Positions 1 to 13,800 of a stretch of DNA of 64,000 bases are shown here, piece by piece. Below the pieces are notes generated by a model, which did not search any database, was not told the DNA's origin, and worked only from the letters and a program-made list of their open reading frames with translations. Position numbers and translations under genes: made by a program. Source of the stretch: Atrina japonica. Lineage: Eukaryota; Mollusca; Bivalvia; Pterioida; Pinnidae. The DNA lies in assembly GCA_030159075.1 (NCBI GenBank), contig BROG01000920.1, positions 124,001 to 188,000 on the forward strand, given 5' to 3'. Each line of letters begins with the position of its first letter. The stretch's first letter is position 1.

Positions 1-506
1 GCCAGTGATGTGCTGCTGAGTGATATGGTCTCAATGTAATGCTTTCCTCTCTTATTTGTTTTGCTTTCCTCTCTTATTGATAATCGTCTTTTGAAAGATA
101 GTGTTGTAAACTAAAAAATAAAAAAAAATCAATGTTACTGTTAACATTTGCCCATACGACAAACGCGACGATTTCGGCTTTCCCATCGTAAATTTTCTAC
201 ATTTAAGTAGTAATATCCCTCAGTCACCCACATATGGAGTTTATATTTCACAAATGATCAGATATGCCAGGGCGTGTACAACATATGAAGATTTCATATA
301 CAGAGGTAAACTACTCACTGACAAATTATTGACACAGAATATCGAAAACTGCGTTTAATGTCAACGTTCCTAAAATTTTACAGTCGGTATAATAGTCTTG
401 TTTGCAACTACTCTGTTTCACTAAGTGAAATGTTGAGTTGCCTTTTCGTTGGCGGTTGTTGAGACGTCTGTACCAATTGTGACGAGGATACACTCCTCAC
501 TTGTTT
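1..506. other. Noncoding, no recognisable element
   Basis: AT-rich unique-looking sequence. GCTTTCCTCTCTTAT occurs twice near 41-78. Nothing else is supported. Confidence 0.6.
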
Positions 507-688
507 CATTGGACTTGACTGTGGATTAACGGCAGGTGTGACCGGTCGACAGGGGATGCTTACTCCTCCATGGCACCTGATCCCACCTCTTGGTTTCCAG
601 AGGTCCGTGTTTGTCCATTTTTACCAGATTTGTATCTATGTCCTGGACATTCTATTGATTTATACTTTGGTATCTGAAATTTTTATAT
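507..688 (+). repeat. Dispersed ~182-bp repeat, copy 1
   Basis: It starts CATTGGACTTGACTGTGG and includes GGGGATGCTTACTCCTCC, CCTGATCCCACCTCTTGG and TATGTCCTGGACATTCTA. It is about 95% identical by eye to 58478-58660, and homology resumes after a gap at GTAAAGTCTAT (about 719-729). I recognise the GGATGCTTACTCCTCC / CACCTGATCCCACCTCT words as a high-copy bivalve repeat. No coding frame. Confidence 0.85.
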
Positions 689-1129
689 TGCTGACCCAAA
701 TGAGCCTCAGATAACTTGTAAAGTCTATTTAGATTTTAATTCAGTCACATTTTGCTGGGTCATCTCTGTGGGATTTCTGCCAAAACTATCATATCTTTGT
801 TTGACAATAATTTTATTAGATATTGTTTTGGACATTTTATTATCCGTGTTTATCAGAGGCAGTGCTTCTGTTTTATCAATATGATGTTTTGTCATATTTG
901 AATTTTTGTATGTTTGTATTTTGACAAGTTTTTATTCAAACAACCACAGAATGTAATCAAACCAAAACAAGTACTATATATTTTGCTGATATACAACCAC
1001 ATCATTGTTTTTGTATGCAGTCTGTCTATTTTGTTAACAGTAAACAACATGTGTTATCTATTTGATTAACCACACTCAGTATGTGCTGTCTTTTTTATTT
1101 ACCACACACATTTCTTGCATATGTAATTA

Positions 1130-1290
1130 ACTGCACACAACATGTGCTATATATTCCTTCAACAACACATGTGCTATATATTCTATCAACCACACAACAT
1201 GTGCTATATATTCTATCAACCACACAACATGTGCTATATATTCTATCAACCACACAACATGTGCTATATGTTTTATCAACCTTACCAGCT
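1130..1290 (+). repeat. 30-bp tandem array, ~5 units
   Basis: The unit is CACAACATGTGCTATATATT plus CTATCAACCA. Three units are perfect or nearly so (1195-1285), flanked by decayed ones. Weaker CACAC-containing relatives continue from about 1040 to 1540. Because the unit is a multiple of three, frames stay open across it; these are not genes. Confidence 0.8.
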
Positions 1291-1559
1291 ACACAAATGC
1301 ATTGTTAATACTTTAACCATACAGCCATCGTATTGTTTATATTCCACAGTGCACCACTGCAATATTACTGTACATTGCATCACCCTTCTTCTCCGAAATG
1401 AACAATTTATTCTGTCTACCACACTGCAGTCGTACTTGTGTACTAAATATTTCTTTAATCACACAATTGTTAAACTCTATGTATTCCTTTAACCACACTT
1501 GTCAAACTCATGTACTCTGTATATCTTTAACCACACAATTTTGAAAGTGTGCTACGTAT

Positions 1560-3700
1560 TCCATTTATAATACTATATGTATCATTTGTATTAGCCTATG
1601 TAAGTCTTAAATAGTTCTACATCAAAAGTATCTTTTATAATTCTTTTATAATATGTCTTGATATTTTTCTCCTAAATTGAGGGAAAGCATAGGTTGTGTT
1701 GCTGAGTTGTTGATCTCAAATTTGTTTTTATATACATCTGTTTATGTTCATGTTTTGTACACATATTATGTATATTTCATACATCAAATAGCATCAGTAA
1801 TTAAATTAAAAATGTTTTGAGAAGCATTTATTACATTTTTGGTGGTGAAGTATGAGGATTTATCAATTAAATAAATTTGTTATTTTTAATTGTTATTTGT
1901 TCAGTGTGAACTATAACACTCCATGCTAAATCAATGTAAACTGATATTTCATTTGGCCAATCGAAATACTTTTAAAATTTTGGGACTACTTTTTCTCGTT
2001 TTATGAAAATGTAATAAATCGAATATTTGCCAATTATTTTTTATGAATAACATTTTTATTTGATCTTGTGGGGCAGATTAATACATATTTAATAACACTC
2101 ATTCGGTAAAAAATGTAATAGATAAAGAAATTGGCAAATTTCCTTTGTTTGATCTTTAGTTGATAACTTGTAATCCATAAGAAGAAGTCAGTTCTCTGTA
2201 AAACTATATATAATATAAATATGTATATAAATATGCTCTTGAATTGGTTCATGTTTTTTCTTCTTTACTCATAGTTATACAAAATACTTAGCTTTTGTAG
2301 TCATTCACCTTACCATACTTTTTTAAGGTTTTCTGTCTGCCAAAGTTGGTAAATTATTTGTTAAGAACACATTCCTGTACCTCCTCACTGTCTTATTCAC
2401 GAAGCAACCGAAATTTCTGCATGCAGAAAGCCTTTGTGCATCATTTGTGAGACGTTTACGCAACTGATTCCGCACCGTTTCTGTGGTATTAACGAAATAT
2501 TGGTAAACGTTGCTGATTCATTCAGCGGGAAGATCAGTTTTAAACATTTAATTTTTTTTTTGTTAAACTGTTACTGACGCTTTTTTGCTGACATCTCTAG
2601 GACACTCATGTTTAAAAAAAAATAAATTGGGTCCATGAACTAACGGGTTATTAGACTATCAGACCATCAGACTATACATGTATAAGGCGGTCACAGGTTG
2701 TCGCCCCTCTTGATCATGTGTATTTTCTCAAGGTATATGTCTTCAGGTTTTCTCTCACAACAAAAGCACCCTATAGTGAACAAATCTGACATTTGTTATG
2801 TACTTCCTTGTAAATGTCATAATTTAAAGAGTAGAGATTCTGATGAATTTAATGAAATGAAACAGCCTCGATCTGCCTAATAGACATGTAATGCATTACA
2901 GATTGCTGTCTCATCGCAAAATTACAGGAAAAAAATTAATTTATGCGTACAATTCATTCAGTCATGTCGATACCACAATCATTACGGATGCTCGTACCCA
3001 TTCGAAAATTTCAATGTATTTTTCGCAATGATTCTGCTACAATTTCTGAACGTTTCTGGAATGTCGCTTTTCCGGATGCTTTGTGAATACGACAGTAATC
3101 AGTTCCGTAACGTTTTCGCAAAATTTGCCATTTTGGATGAGGTCCCAGGTAAGGGATGGTAACTTTTTATCAATAGTTCATGAGATGATTAATTTTGCGA
3201 TGTTTTTCTTTTCTTTGGGTAAATACCAGAAATTTGTAAACTTGAACATTTCCAAATTGACAGTAATGAATCCAGGAAAAAAGTCCAAGCAGAACATCCA
3301 ACATTTTTATTCAGTCATGTCTCTGGCCATAGTTGAAATTAATAGTTCCTATGATACTGATGTTTTAATTAGAATTTTATTATTTACTAACTAACTACCT
3401 TTGCTCACATGAATATCACATTAATATGGATTTAATTGATTTTTTTTTATGGTTTTATATATAACTTCGAGATTGATTGTCTTTTCATGTTTTTCAAGTT
3501 TTGCAATTACATTATAAAACCACTACAAAATGTCGTTGACAGTGCAGTTTACTTATTTTATTATTATAAATTTCACCATTTGCTTGTGCAAAATTAAAAC
3601 CCAGTGATATATGTTTATAAGTAACCACTGAGTGTGTAGAAAATCAACATATCAAAATTATTATTGTAGATACTCACTGAAGAGTTTTGATCAATAAAAA
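1560..3700. other. Noncoding stretch
   Basis: AT-rich; the short frames here (60-103 codons) show no domain and no splice context. A local GC-richer patch at 2400-2540 has no identifiable content. Confidence 0.55.
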
Positions 3701-3708
3701 TTTATTTT

Positions 3709-3872
3709 TCATACACAATTTTTCTGGAATTTCTTCTTCTACAGGCACATAGAACAATACATTGATTGTGTATTTAAGATTTAAAAGAAATGAAATACAT
3801 GTACATGTTATTTCATACACAGTTTTTATTGAATTCGTCTTGTATAGACATGTGGAACACGAAATTGATTGT
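3709..3872 (+). repeat. Two diverged direct repeats of ~62 bp, 102 bp apart
   Basis: TTCATACACAATTTTTCTGG ... ATTGATTGTGTA and TTCATACACAGTTTTTATTG ... ATTGATTGTA align at roughly 75%. The intervening bases are A/T-rich. Confidence 0.5.
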
Positions 3873-3975
3873 ATTGTGTTGTTGTTTCCAAAGCAATCCA
3901 GTTTGTAAGAGCCTTCTCAGAGTTTGATAATTTCAGAGAACCTAGCGGTAAAGGTTATAAATGTATGAAGAACAA

Positions 3976-4079
3976 ACATACATACGTACTACATACATAC
4001 ATACAAACATACATGCATGCATACAGACAGACAGACAGACAGAAAGACAGACAGACAGACAGAAAGACAGACATATATA
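3976..4079 (+). repeat. Compound tetranucleotide microsatellite (ACAT)n / (AGAC)n
   Basis: ACATACATACATACAAACAT then AGACAGACAGACAGACAGAA, with interruptions, on one strand. Confidence 0.9.
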
Positions 4080-4590
4080 CAACATAGTAAAGCGGTGAGT
4101 CAAATCTTCAATGAGTCAAATTTCTCAATTTTCACGCTATTGACAAAGTCCCGGATATTTATTTTTTCATTTGAGGTTACTTACAACGTATAACTACAGT
4201 TCGTAGTTTTATGAGTCGAATTGTTTCAATTAACTCTTGCGCTTTTTACTTTGAAAATTCCTACAAATAATTAGATGTCAAAATTTACATAAACCCCTAA
4301 AACATACCCCATGTCAATTCTCCGTCTTCTCATAAACACTGAATGTTTTAATTTACGAAAAATACGTTAATTTTAGCGCCAAACATAAAAGATCATGACC
4401 ATTTATGGCTTATATGGTTTTGTGTGTGTGCGTATGTGTTTTGAAGAACAATGTTAAAATATAAAATAAGCAATGGTGATATAGTATGTGTTTCAATGAA
4501 GAAATGTTGTGATCACTGAGTTCTCCAGATAAACTGGTGTTAATAAACATCGGGAGTTATCGCTCTTTGTTAATGTCAATCGTAATATTA

Positions 4591-4943
4591 TACAGGGGCA
4601 TTAGCTTTTTTACCAAAACAAATTATTTCAATTTTTTCCTTCTTTTTCTACTTGTACTTGATGTAAAATAAAAAATAAGAGTTATAAAAATCTTATATTC
4701 CTATATATTTTGTAAAAATAAGGTAAGGTACAATGTGGTATTCATAAACAAATAGTAAGGTTGAATTAATCAATTACAAATGAAAAGTGCCAAACCTGGG
4801 TTTCTGGAGCAATATACACATAATATATAGGTATTTAAGAATCTTTATGCCTGATTATATCTCTTTTTATTTCTTATTTTCTATCAATCTAAGTAGTAAA
4901 AAGGAAAAACAATTTAAAAAAAATAAATTTAATACCCTTTAAA
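4591..4943 (+). mobile_element. Long-TIR MITE family A, copy 1
   Basis: It begins CAGGGGCATTAGC and ends TACCCTTTAA. It shares the internal words TTATATTCCTATATATTTTG, GTGGTATTCATA and GTGCCAAACCTGGGTTTCTG with three other copies in this window. The two ends are mutually inverted for more than 100 bp when compared through the other copies. No coding frame is present, so it is non-autonomous. Confidence 0.75.
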
Positions 4944-5636
4944 TAGTATTTCTCGTCCAAGAACTTAGAAAAACTTGTACATAATTATATATATTATTTA
5001 TAACTTTGGTATTATGTTTATGATATTTCAATTATTGATTTGGAAGGACAAAATAAGGGCATACATGTATAATGATAATTATATAGCTTACCAGCATATT
5101 TTGGTGGAAGCCAGTTTGCGTGCGGAACGTCTATGACTATGTTTTACATTGGGTACATTGTAACGTGGTTTTCTCCTCAAATATTGAAACCTGACTGTCA
5201 CTGTATAACTGAAAAATAAAAAATCGTTGTGTAAAGTGAAACACACTTAAAAAATAAAACATAAATCTTTTTATCTATCAATATCAACGTTATAAATAAC
5301 ATTTAATGGTTGCATCTACAGGAAAGTGGTGTAATCTTTATTATAATTTCATTTAGTTTCGTTGTTACTGATATAGTGTTTTTGTGACGTTAAAATACAT
5401 TGATCAGTCGTTCTTTTATAATCGCTCTGAATTAAATATATTGTCAACATTTATTTACGATATAAAAATTTAAATGATAAAAGCATTGATAAATCACAAA
5501 AAATAAATATAGAGAAACCTTGGTTGTGTATAAGATGTGTTAATCAATAATGATCGTATAAGAAAACAGAATCCTTACACACTAATTCAAACTATTGAGG
5601 TGATTTGTTCACATGTTAAACTACGAAATATACATG

Positions 5637-5950
5637 CTTAAAGGGGCATTAGCTGTGTTTTTAAAAATTATTTTCCTGTTGACTACTTAGAATGAACAAA
5701 AAAGATACACAGGCATACAAATTCTTAAATTTCTAAATATTTTCTGAAAAATGCTTGGGAAACCCAGGTTTGGCACTTTTTCAAACGCAATTGATTAACT
5801 CAACCTTACTATTTGTATATGAATACCACACTGGACATGACCTTATTTATCACAAATCAAATAGGAATATAATTTTTTTTATGCCTGTGTATAGCTCCTA
5901 TGTGTTATTATACATCGAGTTTTTTTGTAAACACAGCTTATGCCGCTCTA
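5637..5950 (-). mobile_element. Long-TIR MITE family A, copy 2 (inverted relative to copy 1)
   Basis: It starts CTTAAAGGGGCATTAGCTGT and ends AAACACAGCTTATGCCGCTC. Internally it carries AAACCCAGGTTTGGCAC and TATGAATACCACACTGGACA, the reverse complements of copy 1's internal words. It lies about 0.7 kb from copy 1 in opposite orientation. Both ends read TTAAAGGGGCAT(T/A)(A/C)G-like inward. Confidence 0.75.
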
Positions 5951-7562
5951 ACTTGAGAAATGACATCCTTTACATATATTTTGTGTAACATACATATCTA
6001 TTTCTATAAAATGAAAATTGCAATAATTTTCTGAATCGTAGTATGTTCATATATAAACCTCCAGTATTAGGTCAAATATGAGTTCGGAAGAATGGAATAG
6101 ATTTTCATTTTATATGTTTAGTAATTCTGTATTTGTTGATTTTGTCCTCTGAATATGGAAAACATCCAAAATAATTTAAAATAAACGAATGTTTTACATG
6201 GGAGTCTGAGCCTTGATATTTTTGTTATTTTACTTCCATAGATTACTTAGGTGTCAATTGTTTTATTTTGGTGTTTATGAATCACTATCTTTGTGGTAAA
6301 CATCGAAATGACATCGCTAGAATATTACTCTCACGAAGAAGAATGCTTTTCTCTTTAAGTGACGAATACATTGCAATGGAATTTCTTCCAAATGAGCATC
6401 AAAACCTCAACTTTGCACCAATTAAGTTTGGTCAAAATTAGATAAAAGACGAATTCTTTTTATTGAAAAAAAAACTAAGAATATATTGTGAAAATAAATT
6501 AATATGTGACCTAATTTTTATCCTACTATCGTAGTATAAATACTTTGTGTTCTGCATTACTCAATGATACACCGATATGAACTTTTCGAATATGTGACAT
6601 GATTGTGACACGGCTCTTTTTCCCCAATAACGTACCATACATATCATTTTCTATTTTGAGGGTCTTCTTTTAGTACTACGGTGTCTTTCCACAGTAAGCA
6701 TCCCTCACGCCAACATCAGTGCCAACAAGAGGCATTCATATAGGTTGTAAAGCTTGTTTGTCAATTGTTGTGAAATAAATAAAGTTTATATTTTTGTAAT
6801 TGTTTATAACTAGCGATGACACATAAAGGGACGTAACTATTTTACCCACTATCACCCTAAACTGAAAACAATCTGATCATGTTTGTCACCATGGAAATAA
6901 CAATTAATTCCTTTAATCACAGTATTTCATTGTGATAATTGAATGTATTTGTAATGATAGTCTCTAATATAAATTTCTTTGAACTGATTTTAAATATTTT
7001 TTATCTGGTACTGCTGGACACATTTATTTTGTTTGAGAAGCGATGCTTGTTTGTTATATTTCAATTATAGTAAGCTATAGATTAACTCTGTGACTGGACT
7101 TAATGTACTGTCCACGTCCAGTAATATATCAATACAAACCGAACACATAAATTAACCATTCAATTATGACATTGTCACTGAAAATAGATGTTAATTTGTC
7201 GTGTTTATTTTCAATTTGAAGCCTCTCATTGAATTACAATTGCTAGTAGATTTCTAGCATTTCTTTAAGTCCGTGAGATAACTAGCAGTTTTTATGTGTA
7301 TTTGTTGTTTAGCATATTGTATGTTACAGTTTTAGGTCGTTCAATATATCGTGACAAACTCGATTTAAGATTACGAAGGTAAAACAAAACTTATATCAGT
7401 TATGGTACATTTACCTGAAAAACGTAAACATTGTTTCTTACTGTTGGTAATGAAGGTGTTTATAGCACTTTTGCTATATCTGTCGTTATGATACAAAACT
7501 TATTATAAGAATTACAAAATTATTGTAATGTAGATAGCAGTATCTATCTAACTAATTAACTA
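5951..7562. other. Noncoding stretch
   Basis: No gene seen. GTGAAATAAATAAAGTTTAT at 6769-6788 looks like a retroelement or transcript 3' end with AATAAA, but no body is recognisable upstream. Confidence 0.5.
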
Positions 7563-7563
7563 A

Positions 7564-7634
<71 letters not shown>

Positions 7635-7655
7635 CCTATCTATCTATCTATCTAC

Positions 7656-7706
<51 letters not shown>
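7563..7706 (+). repeat. (TATC)n microsatellite, ~36 units
   Basis: A long TATC run of about 144 bp, with two TACC interruptions near 7633 and 7653. Confidence 0.95.
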
Positions 7707-10700
7707 ATCCGTCCCTATAACCAGTATGTGTACTTGTGTTTATGTTGACATGGACAACATATTCCCAATGTGTAATTGCTGTTATTTACGCGTCGTTTGT
7801 TAATCTAATTAATTCTTTAGTTAATTAATTCTTTCTCATCAAAATATTCATTTCTACATATGTCCTACAAAGCCCTGTTTAGTTTCACGTCAATATACCC
7901 TATTTTTTAAAAAGAAATATATATCCCTATAAAAAATTCAGAGTAAAATTCAATACGAAATGCAGGAAAAACTTTTGATTTCCCTGTAGATCTTTTTAAT
8001 GAATTTGACGTAATACATATCTATAACATACACCTTCACTTGAAAATTGACACTGTTAATAACATAGGTCACTTGTCGAAATTACTTCCAACGGATGAAA
8101 ACCAAATAACAAAAGTATGAAAAACTAAAAAAAAATTTATATTTTGACATCAATACAGATTATTTTTCACAATTCTCATTTGATTACTTTATAACATGGA
8201 TATTAGTTTGATATAGATCTAAATAATTGACAAGAGTGATACTGAGTAAAACATATCATTTCTGTTCTTCATAATTATTCTTTACTAAACTTTCTTAAAT
8301 GCAAATTAAGAAAAGTGGCGTTAAATAAAAATAAACAAACAAACAAAAGCAAATTAAGAAAAAAATGTAATTTTGATTTTACTAGGCACAGATAAATTTT
8401 ACCCAGAATTTAAGGACTTTATTTTCCGTAGAACATTATAAAATTTAATTCTGTATCACTAGGTCAACTCATTAGAAAGTGTAGAGTTGTGAATAGACAG
8501 AAAAAACATTATCAATTTCGATCCAGGGGGTCATAAAATGCCTAAAACGATATAAAGCAAGATTTATTAGATTCAAAAATTTTTTTTTAAAAATGTGTTG
8601 TTATTCTTTCCAAGAATAATTATATTTCTAGAAATCGCATTCATTGACATATTTCGGGTACCGGCGGTCGTTTGGATTTGGTAATTACACATTACCGTTG
8701 TATGTACATAGACATTGATACGCGTATAGAAAATATATTTCTTGCTGATAAAGCTGTCGTATTAAACTCTACCGGGTGTTCAATTCCGATTCATAGATTC
8801 CGATACGATATATTTAATCCAAGCTGATATTCCAGTCATTCATCTAACATTTCTCTTAATCCCCCACAATTAAAGAAATATCTTGGGAATGTTTCTACCC
8901 AAAGTTCCCAAATGGACGACTTAGTCATTATAAATGATACTATAATATGTGTACTCAAAATTGCAATTTTGTGATAGCATTTTTCTACTTTAATCGTCTC
9001 TTTTTGTATTTTTAAGGACCGTTATCATAAATTTTTCAAATGTCAGATCTGTACAAAGATGCGGTCAATCATTTGACGATTTTTCAAAGCCACTATAGTA
9101 TGTTAACAAATAAATCATATCTTATGTAAACAGCGGTGAACCCATTCCGATTCTCTTTTTTGGCTGCCAAGGCTTGATAAGGAGCCATACCAACGTATCC
9201 GTAGTCCCTTTTCATCAAAAGACGTGTGTCAAAATTCATTTAAATCCCCAAATTGCTAATCTAATTCTTCTGAATGAAAAATCGGTTTTCAGTGTGTTTT
9301 AAACCTCATACTAAAAGTGTCAGGTTTTTATGATGTAAGTTTAGAAATAAGAAACATTGTTTTACCCTGAGGATTCCGTCTTCTATCTTTCAAGTTTCTC
9401 AAGTCTCTTTAATGTGAAGGTAAGTATTTGCTTTTATTGACATATCTTCAACTTTAAGTCATTGAAATAACTTAAAACTCATTGTTTCATCAGGTAATTG
9501 TGAACATTAATAATTTTTAATCGTCTTTGATGTCATTATCATGTGTAAATGATAAAAGATGGAAATATCTCATGAAAGATATTTTGTGTTACCGTCAATA
9601 CGTTTTGTTTCTGTATCTTACTAAAATAACTTTTTGTTGCTTTGTAATGCATCAAAGAAGACACACAGAGACTGAAAATATAAAGTGTATCCTCAATTAG
9701 ACGGCATCACGAAAATAGAAATGGAAGATGAAACATATTACAAGTATTTATAAACGGAATCCACCATACGTTGACAATTGAGCAGTGAATGAAATTTACC
9801 CTCGTCAATATGGCATAACCTACAGTGTCAAGTGTTGTTTTTTAAAATAATTTTAAATTCAATGTTTAAATAATTTAAATTTGTTTACAGAATTTTGTAA
9901 AAAAAATTTGATCATATCAAAATGCCTCGAACAACATATTCCAGATTTGAAGCAATCCAGCACAGCAAATAGATAAAGACTAAAATAAATAAAATAGAGT
10001 TAAAGTAAGTGAAACAAAATAACAAGGGATACTGAATTACTTAGTATAATAACTGACCTTAGAGGGGGTCAAGTGTGATCCAAAGAATGTTTATATAGTT
10101 TGTTATTCGTGATGCATTAAACTGGTAAATAAGCCAGTTTGATTATAGTTAGATAGAATTTGAAAGATCGATAATGATACAGCTATATGGATAAATAGAT
10201 AGATAACCTGTCTATTGCAGTGCATCTTGCTTATAGTTGAATAAATCTTTTTCAATATATCATAATACAGTTTAACGCCTTATCATTTATAGTATAAATT
10301 GATGATTATCTGAGGAATGTGCTTTTGTTTAAATTTAGTTTAAAATCATGAACGCTAAATGATTTAAAGGTATGTCAACGGGGTTTTATATTCGCCATTA
10401 AAAAAATCGAAATATGCTATTGTATCTACCCGCCATTGTCAATGTACATTAATTCATTTGGTATTTCTGTGTCGTTTTTAATATACCGTTTGACAGTATG
10501 ATTAATGCCATCATTATCAACTGCTGTGTGGCATTTATTCTATAGCTGCGTTTCAATTTTGACTTAGTTGCGCCTTTCTATATCGATTTATTTTAATATT
10601 AAACCTGAACATTTTCAATTATCTTTTTTGTCGTCCTGGTAAATACGTGTATTATTTTCATTTTATTCCCATGTTTTTACATATGGTTTTTTCTATTCAT

Positions 10701-11499
10701 TACAGATAATTAGGAAGTTCGCCCTGTAAAGTTTGCACCAAAGATCCTTCAAGTAAGAAATAATCAATTTAGGGTTTTATTGTGGAATATCGATGTCGAT
10801 TTTACGATTAATACTGCTATTAATTTAAATGAATATCATCTCAATAATCCTGTATAAACATGACTAACATTTTAACATCTGACATCATAGTAAACAAAAT
10901 AAAGGAATATTTGACAATTGTTAACACATGTTAAATATACATAACAAGCAGGTAATCATCCGCTATGGAAACCTATTGTTTTATAGTTCATGTAAGCATT
11001 TTAGGTCTAGATGATTACAAAATTTACTTCGGACCGAAATAGCATCCATTAAGATCGATTACAGCTGAGATTGTAGTTCAGTGCTTTTTGTTTTGTTTTT
11101 GTTTTGTTCTACAAGTAATTTGTACATAAATTTTCTACGCCTTATTGCTGTTGTATATTTGTCTGATAGATAAATGTGCATGTTCTCCTGTTATCCTCGG
11201 ATTTAGTCATTTATTTTTTTTATTTCCTGTTTATACAACAGTACATAAAATATACAATAAACCAACTACCGAAATTTGAATTTGTAAAAGTTCTAAAGAT
11301 GTATAAACTGAAACTTAAAACAGAAACATATTAATGTTTTCATTCTGCCTCCTGACTGTTGGATAAATAAAATTCAATTCCTATTTACTGCTAGTGCATA
11401 AACTAATATATAAATTATTCTATAATTTGACTTCTTGCGATGAAAGTATCGAGAAACGGTGGGTATTTGGAATCGATTTGATAGAATACCGTGTTTAAC
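7707..11499. other. Noncoding stretch
   Basis: About 3.8 kb without supported genes. GTGGCGTTAAATAAAAATAA with a (CAAA) tail at 8315-8347 resembles a mollusc SINE 3' end lacking its head. Confidence 0.5.
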
Positions 11500-11695
11500 G
11501 TCACGATGTATCTGGCCTCTAATCATTGTGAGCTCGAGTCCCACTGAAACCTAAATGATTATGTGGGAAAGTTTGCTAGTTCACTCCCCGACAGTCAATT
11601 ACCTTTTCCTCAGAGACATCGTAACCGTTTTTTCTTCCACCATATAACAATGGCTGCCAACGTATAATTGAAAAACGGTTAAATGTAACGCCCTT
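11500..11695 (+). mobile_element. Degraded tRNA-type SINE
   Basis: A weak B-box-like GAGCTCGAGTCCC (11530-11542) is followed by GTGGGAAAGTTTGCTAGTTC, a CCTTTTCCTCAGAGAC stretch, CTTCCACCATATAACAATGG and a ...ACGGTTAAATGTAACGCC end. The order and wording match a mollusc SINE body that normally reads GTGGGAAAGTTTGTCAGT, then a TCCTCCACCAT block, then a GGCGTTAAACA end. Many substitutions mark it as old. Boundaries are approximate. Confidence 0.6.
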
Positions 11696-12011
11696 TAAAA
11701 ACAAATGCCATCTATATTTATTCTAATTGGACAAGGCTTAAATATCAGTTAAATTACTTTTCTGTGAAAGAGTTGATGCGTTGTTTACACAGTCATAATA
11801 TAAGAAGTATCACTTTCAATGAATGATGAAGGGAGACACATAAGTTAACGCCCCGGAACTTCATCTCATACTTATTCTTAATCTTTTATATCTTGTTATC
11901 GCATGGTACTTGAAGATGTAGTTTGGTATGACAAAATATGAGCTACCCAAACAAGGTTTACATACAGCAGAATAAATCATCCCACTATATAGGTATAGAA
12001 TAATACATCCA

Positions 12012-12365
12012 TTAAAGGGACATTAGCTGTGTTTAACAAAAACATTTCGATTTCTGTAAACGCCACTATGCAACTTGTACTAATTAAGAGCTATAAACAG
12101 GCATAGAATCTTACATTCCTATATATTTTGTGAAAATAAGGTCAGGTCCAGTGTGGTATTCATATACAAATAGAAAGGTTGAGTTAATAACTTGCAATTG
12201 AAAAATGCCAAACCTGGGTTTCTCAAGCAATTTTCACAAAATATAAAGAAATTTAAGAATTTTAAGCCTGTTGTATCGCTTTTTTTTGTTATGGTATATT
12301 AATCTAAGTAGTAAAACGGAAAAAATAAATTAAAAAAAAAAACAGCACAGGTATGCCCCTTTAAA
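12012..12365 (+). mobile_element. Long-TIR MITE family A, copy 3
   Basis: The ends are TTAAAGGGACATTAGCTGTG and AGGTATGCCCCTTTAA, clear inverted repeats, and TTAA on both sides may be the target duplication. The interior (AATAAGGTCAGGTCCAGTGT, TGCCAAACCTGGGTTTCTC) is the family core. At about 350 bp, this copy best defines the element's limits. Confidence 0.8.
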
Positions 12366-13604
12366 GAATGAGTAGCTATCTTGCTATAAGAGGCAATATG
12401 AATTTTCTCCTAATTACCATGAAGTTTTGGATAAAAGCTTAATATGAATTTAAGCCGTTTGATATAAGTGTTGTCAAAGTGTTTGGAAATGACAAGGTAT
12501 ATTGTTTTCTCCTATATTACAGTACTGAACATGTACAATATAAAAGAGATAATTAAAGTTTTATACATGACTGTTAATACCGTCTTATCCTTACTATCGG
12601 CGCTATATAATGAGGAGATGTATGGACACTGTTAATCAGAAGCCTGAAGCATACTTAAGAACTTTGATGTTGAAGAATGACGGATTTATCAAACATACCT
12701 GTCTAGATGCATCGTACGTGCCCTATGTCACTTCGTTAACGAGCAACAAATATTGCAAAAACTTCAGAAGTTTTCTGTTAAGTACATATAATTATACTGT
12801 TTAATTTATTTTTTTTATTTCATAATTATTTTTTCCTTTTGGTCTCCTTTTTCATGTTTTTTTAATGTGTATATTATCCCAATTTCCTATATACATGTAC
12901 ATTCGTACCAAATATTTGCACAGATATATGATTCCTATCAATTGCAATACTAATGCAATACATTACAGAAAAAAGGTGTGATATAGCGTGTGATATAAAA
13001 TGATCAAATGTACACATACCATTGCACTGGTCTTTATTTTATATTGTAATTCTGTTTTCGTTATATCAGATTTTATATGCAAAATGGATATGTGAAATTA
13101 TATTATATTTTATACAAAAGTATTTAGAACTTCCAATATTCAATTTGCGAGTTACGTCAGAATGAACCACCCGTCGTCAACTCTTCACATTCAAGAGCAC
13201 AAGGAAAATTATGTAGCTCAATACGCAATAATTAATCCCCAAAATAAAGAATTCCCATTGGACTGACTCATTCGATAAAGTTTGTCTTAAACAAACACTT
13301 TTTGATAAAATTAAAAAAAATTTCCATACAAACTGTAAAGATGAAATTATCATTCCAGCTTTTATAAACTTGTAAACATAATGGTTGGATGAGTTTTGTG
13401 CCCAGGAATTTGCATATTGGTCGTTTCGGTTCAGATTCTGATATATTTATTACTGAAACAATCGACAACAAATATGAATCAGGCATCGATAAAGATAATT
13501 TTGGAATTATTTTCTACAGTGTTTACCACTATAAACATTATCATTAATTAATTCCTAAGCTGACCCCTTACGGACACCTGGTCCAAACTTGTTTGCGATT
13601 TGCA
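12366..13604. other. Noncoding stretch
   Basis: Two frames of 64 and 72 codons have no recognisable content. CCTTACGGACACCTGGTCC near 13566 recalls a block at 29.2 kb (inverted). Confidence 0.5.
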
Positions 13605-13780
13605 ATAGACCCTTTCACGATAACAGTGGTCCTGTAACCATAAGGGAATAAATAATACAGATGCCCGCAAACACACAGACGTCGTTATAGTAACTGATTG
13701 TTTCTTGACGTAATTTTCCGGGAATCTGTATCATTTATTCCCTCAAAGTTACAGGACCGCAGTTATCATGGAAGGGTATT
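13605..13780. mobile_element. Foldback MITE with ~60-bp terminal inverted repeats
   Basis: The left arm begins AGACCCTTTCACGATAAC and contains GTGGTCCTGTAACCATAAGG. The right arm ends GTTATCATGGAAGGGTA and contains TCAAAGTTACAGGACCGC. The arms pair for about 60 bp with a handful of mismatches (GGGAATAAATAATACAGATG / ATCTGTATCATTTATTCCC) around a spacer of about 55 bp. No coding frame. Outer TA on both sides is compatible with a TA target site. Confidence 0.8.
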
Positions 13781-13800
13781 TGTGTTCTTCGTGTTAAGAA

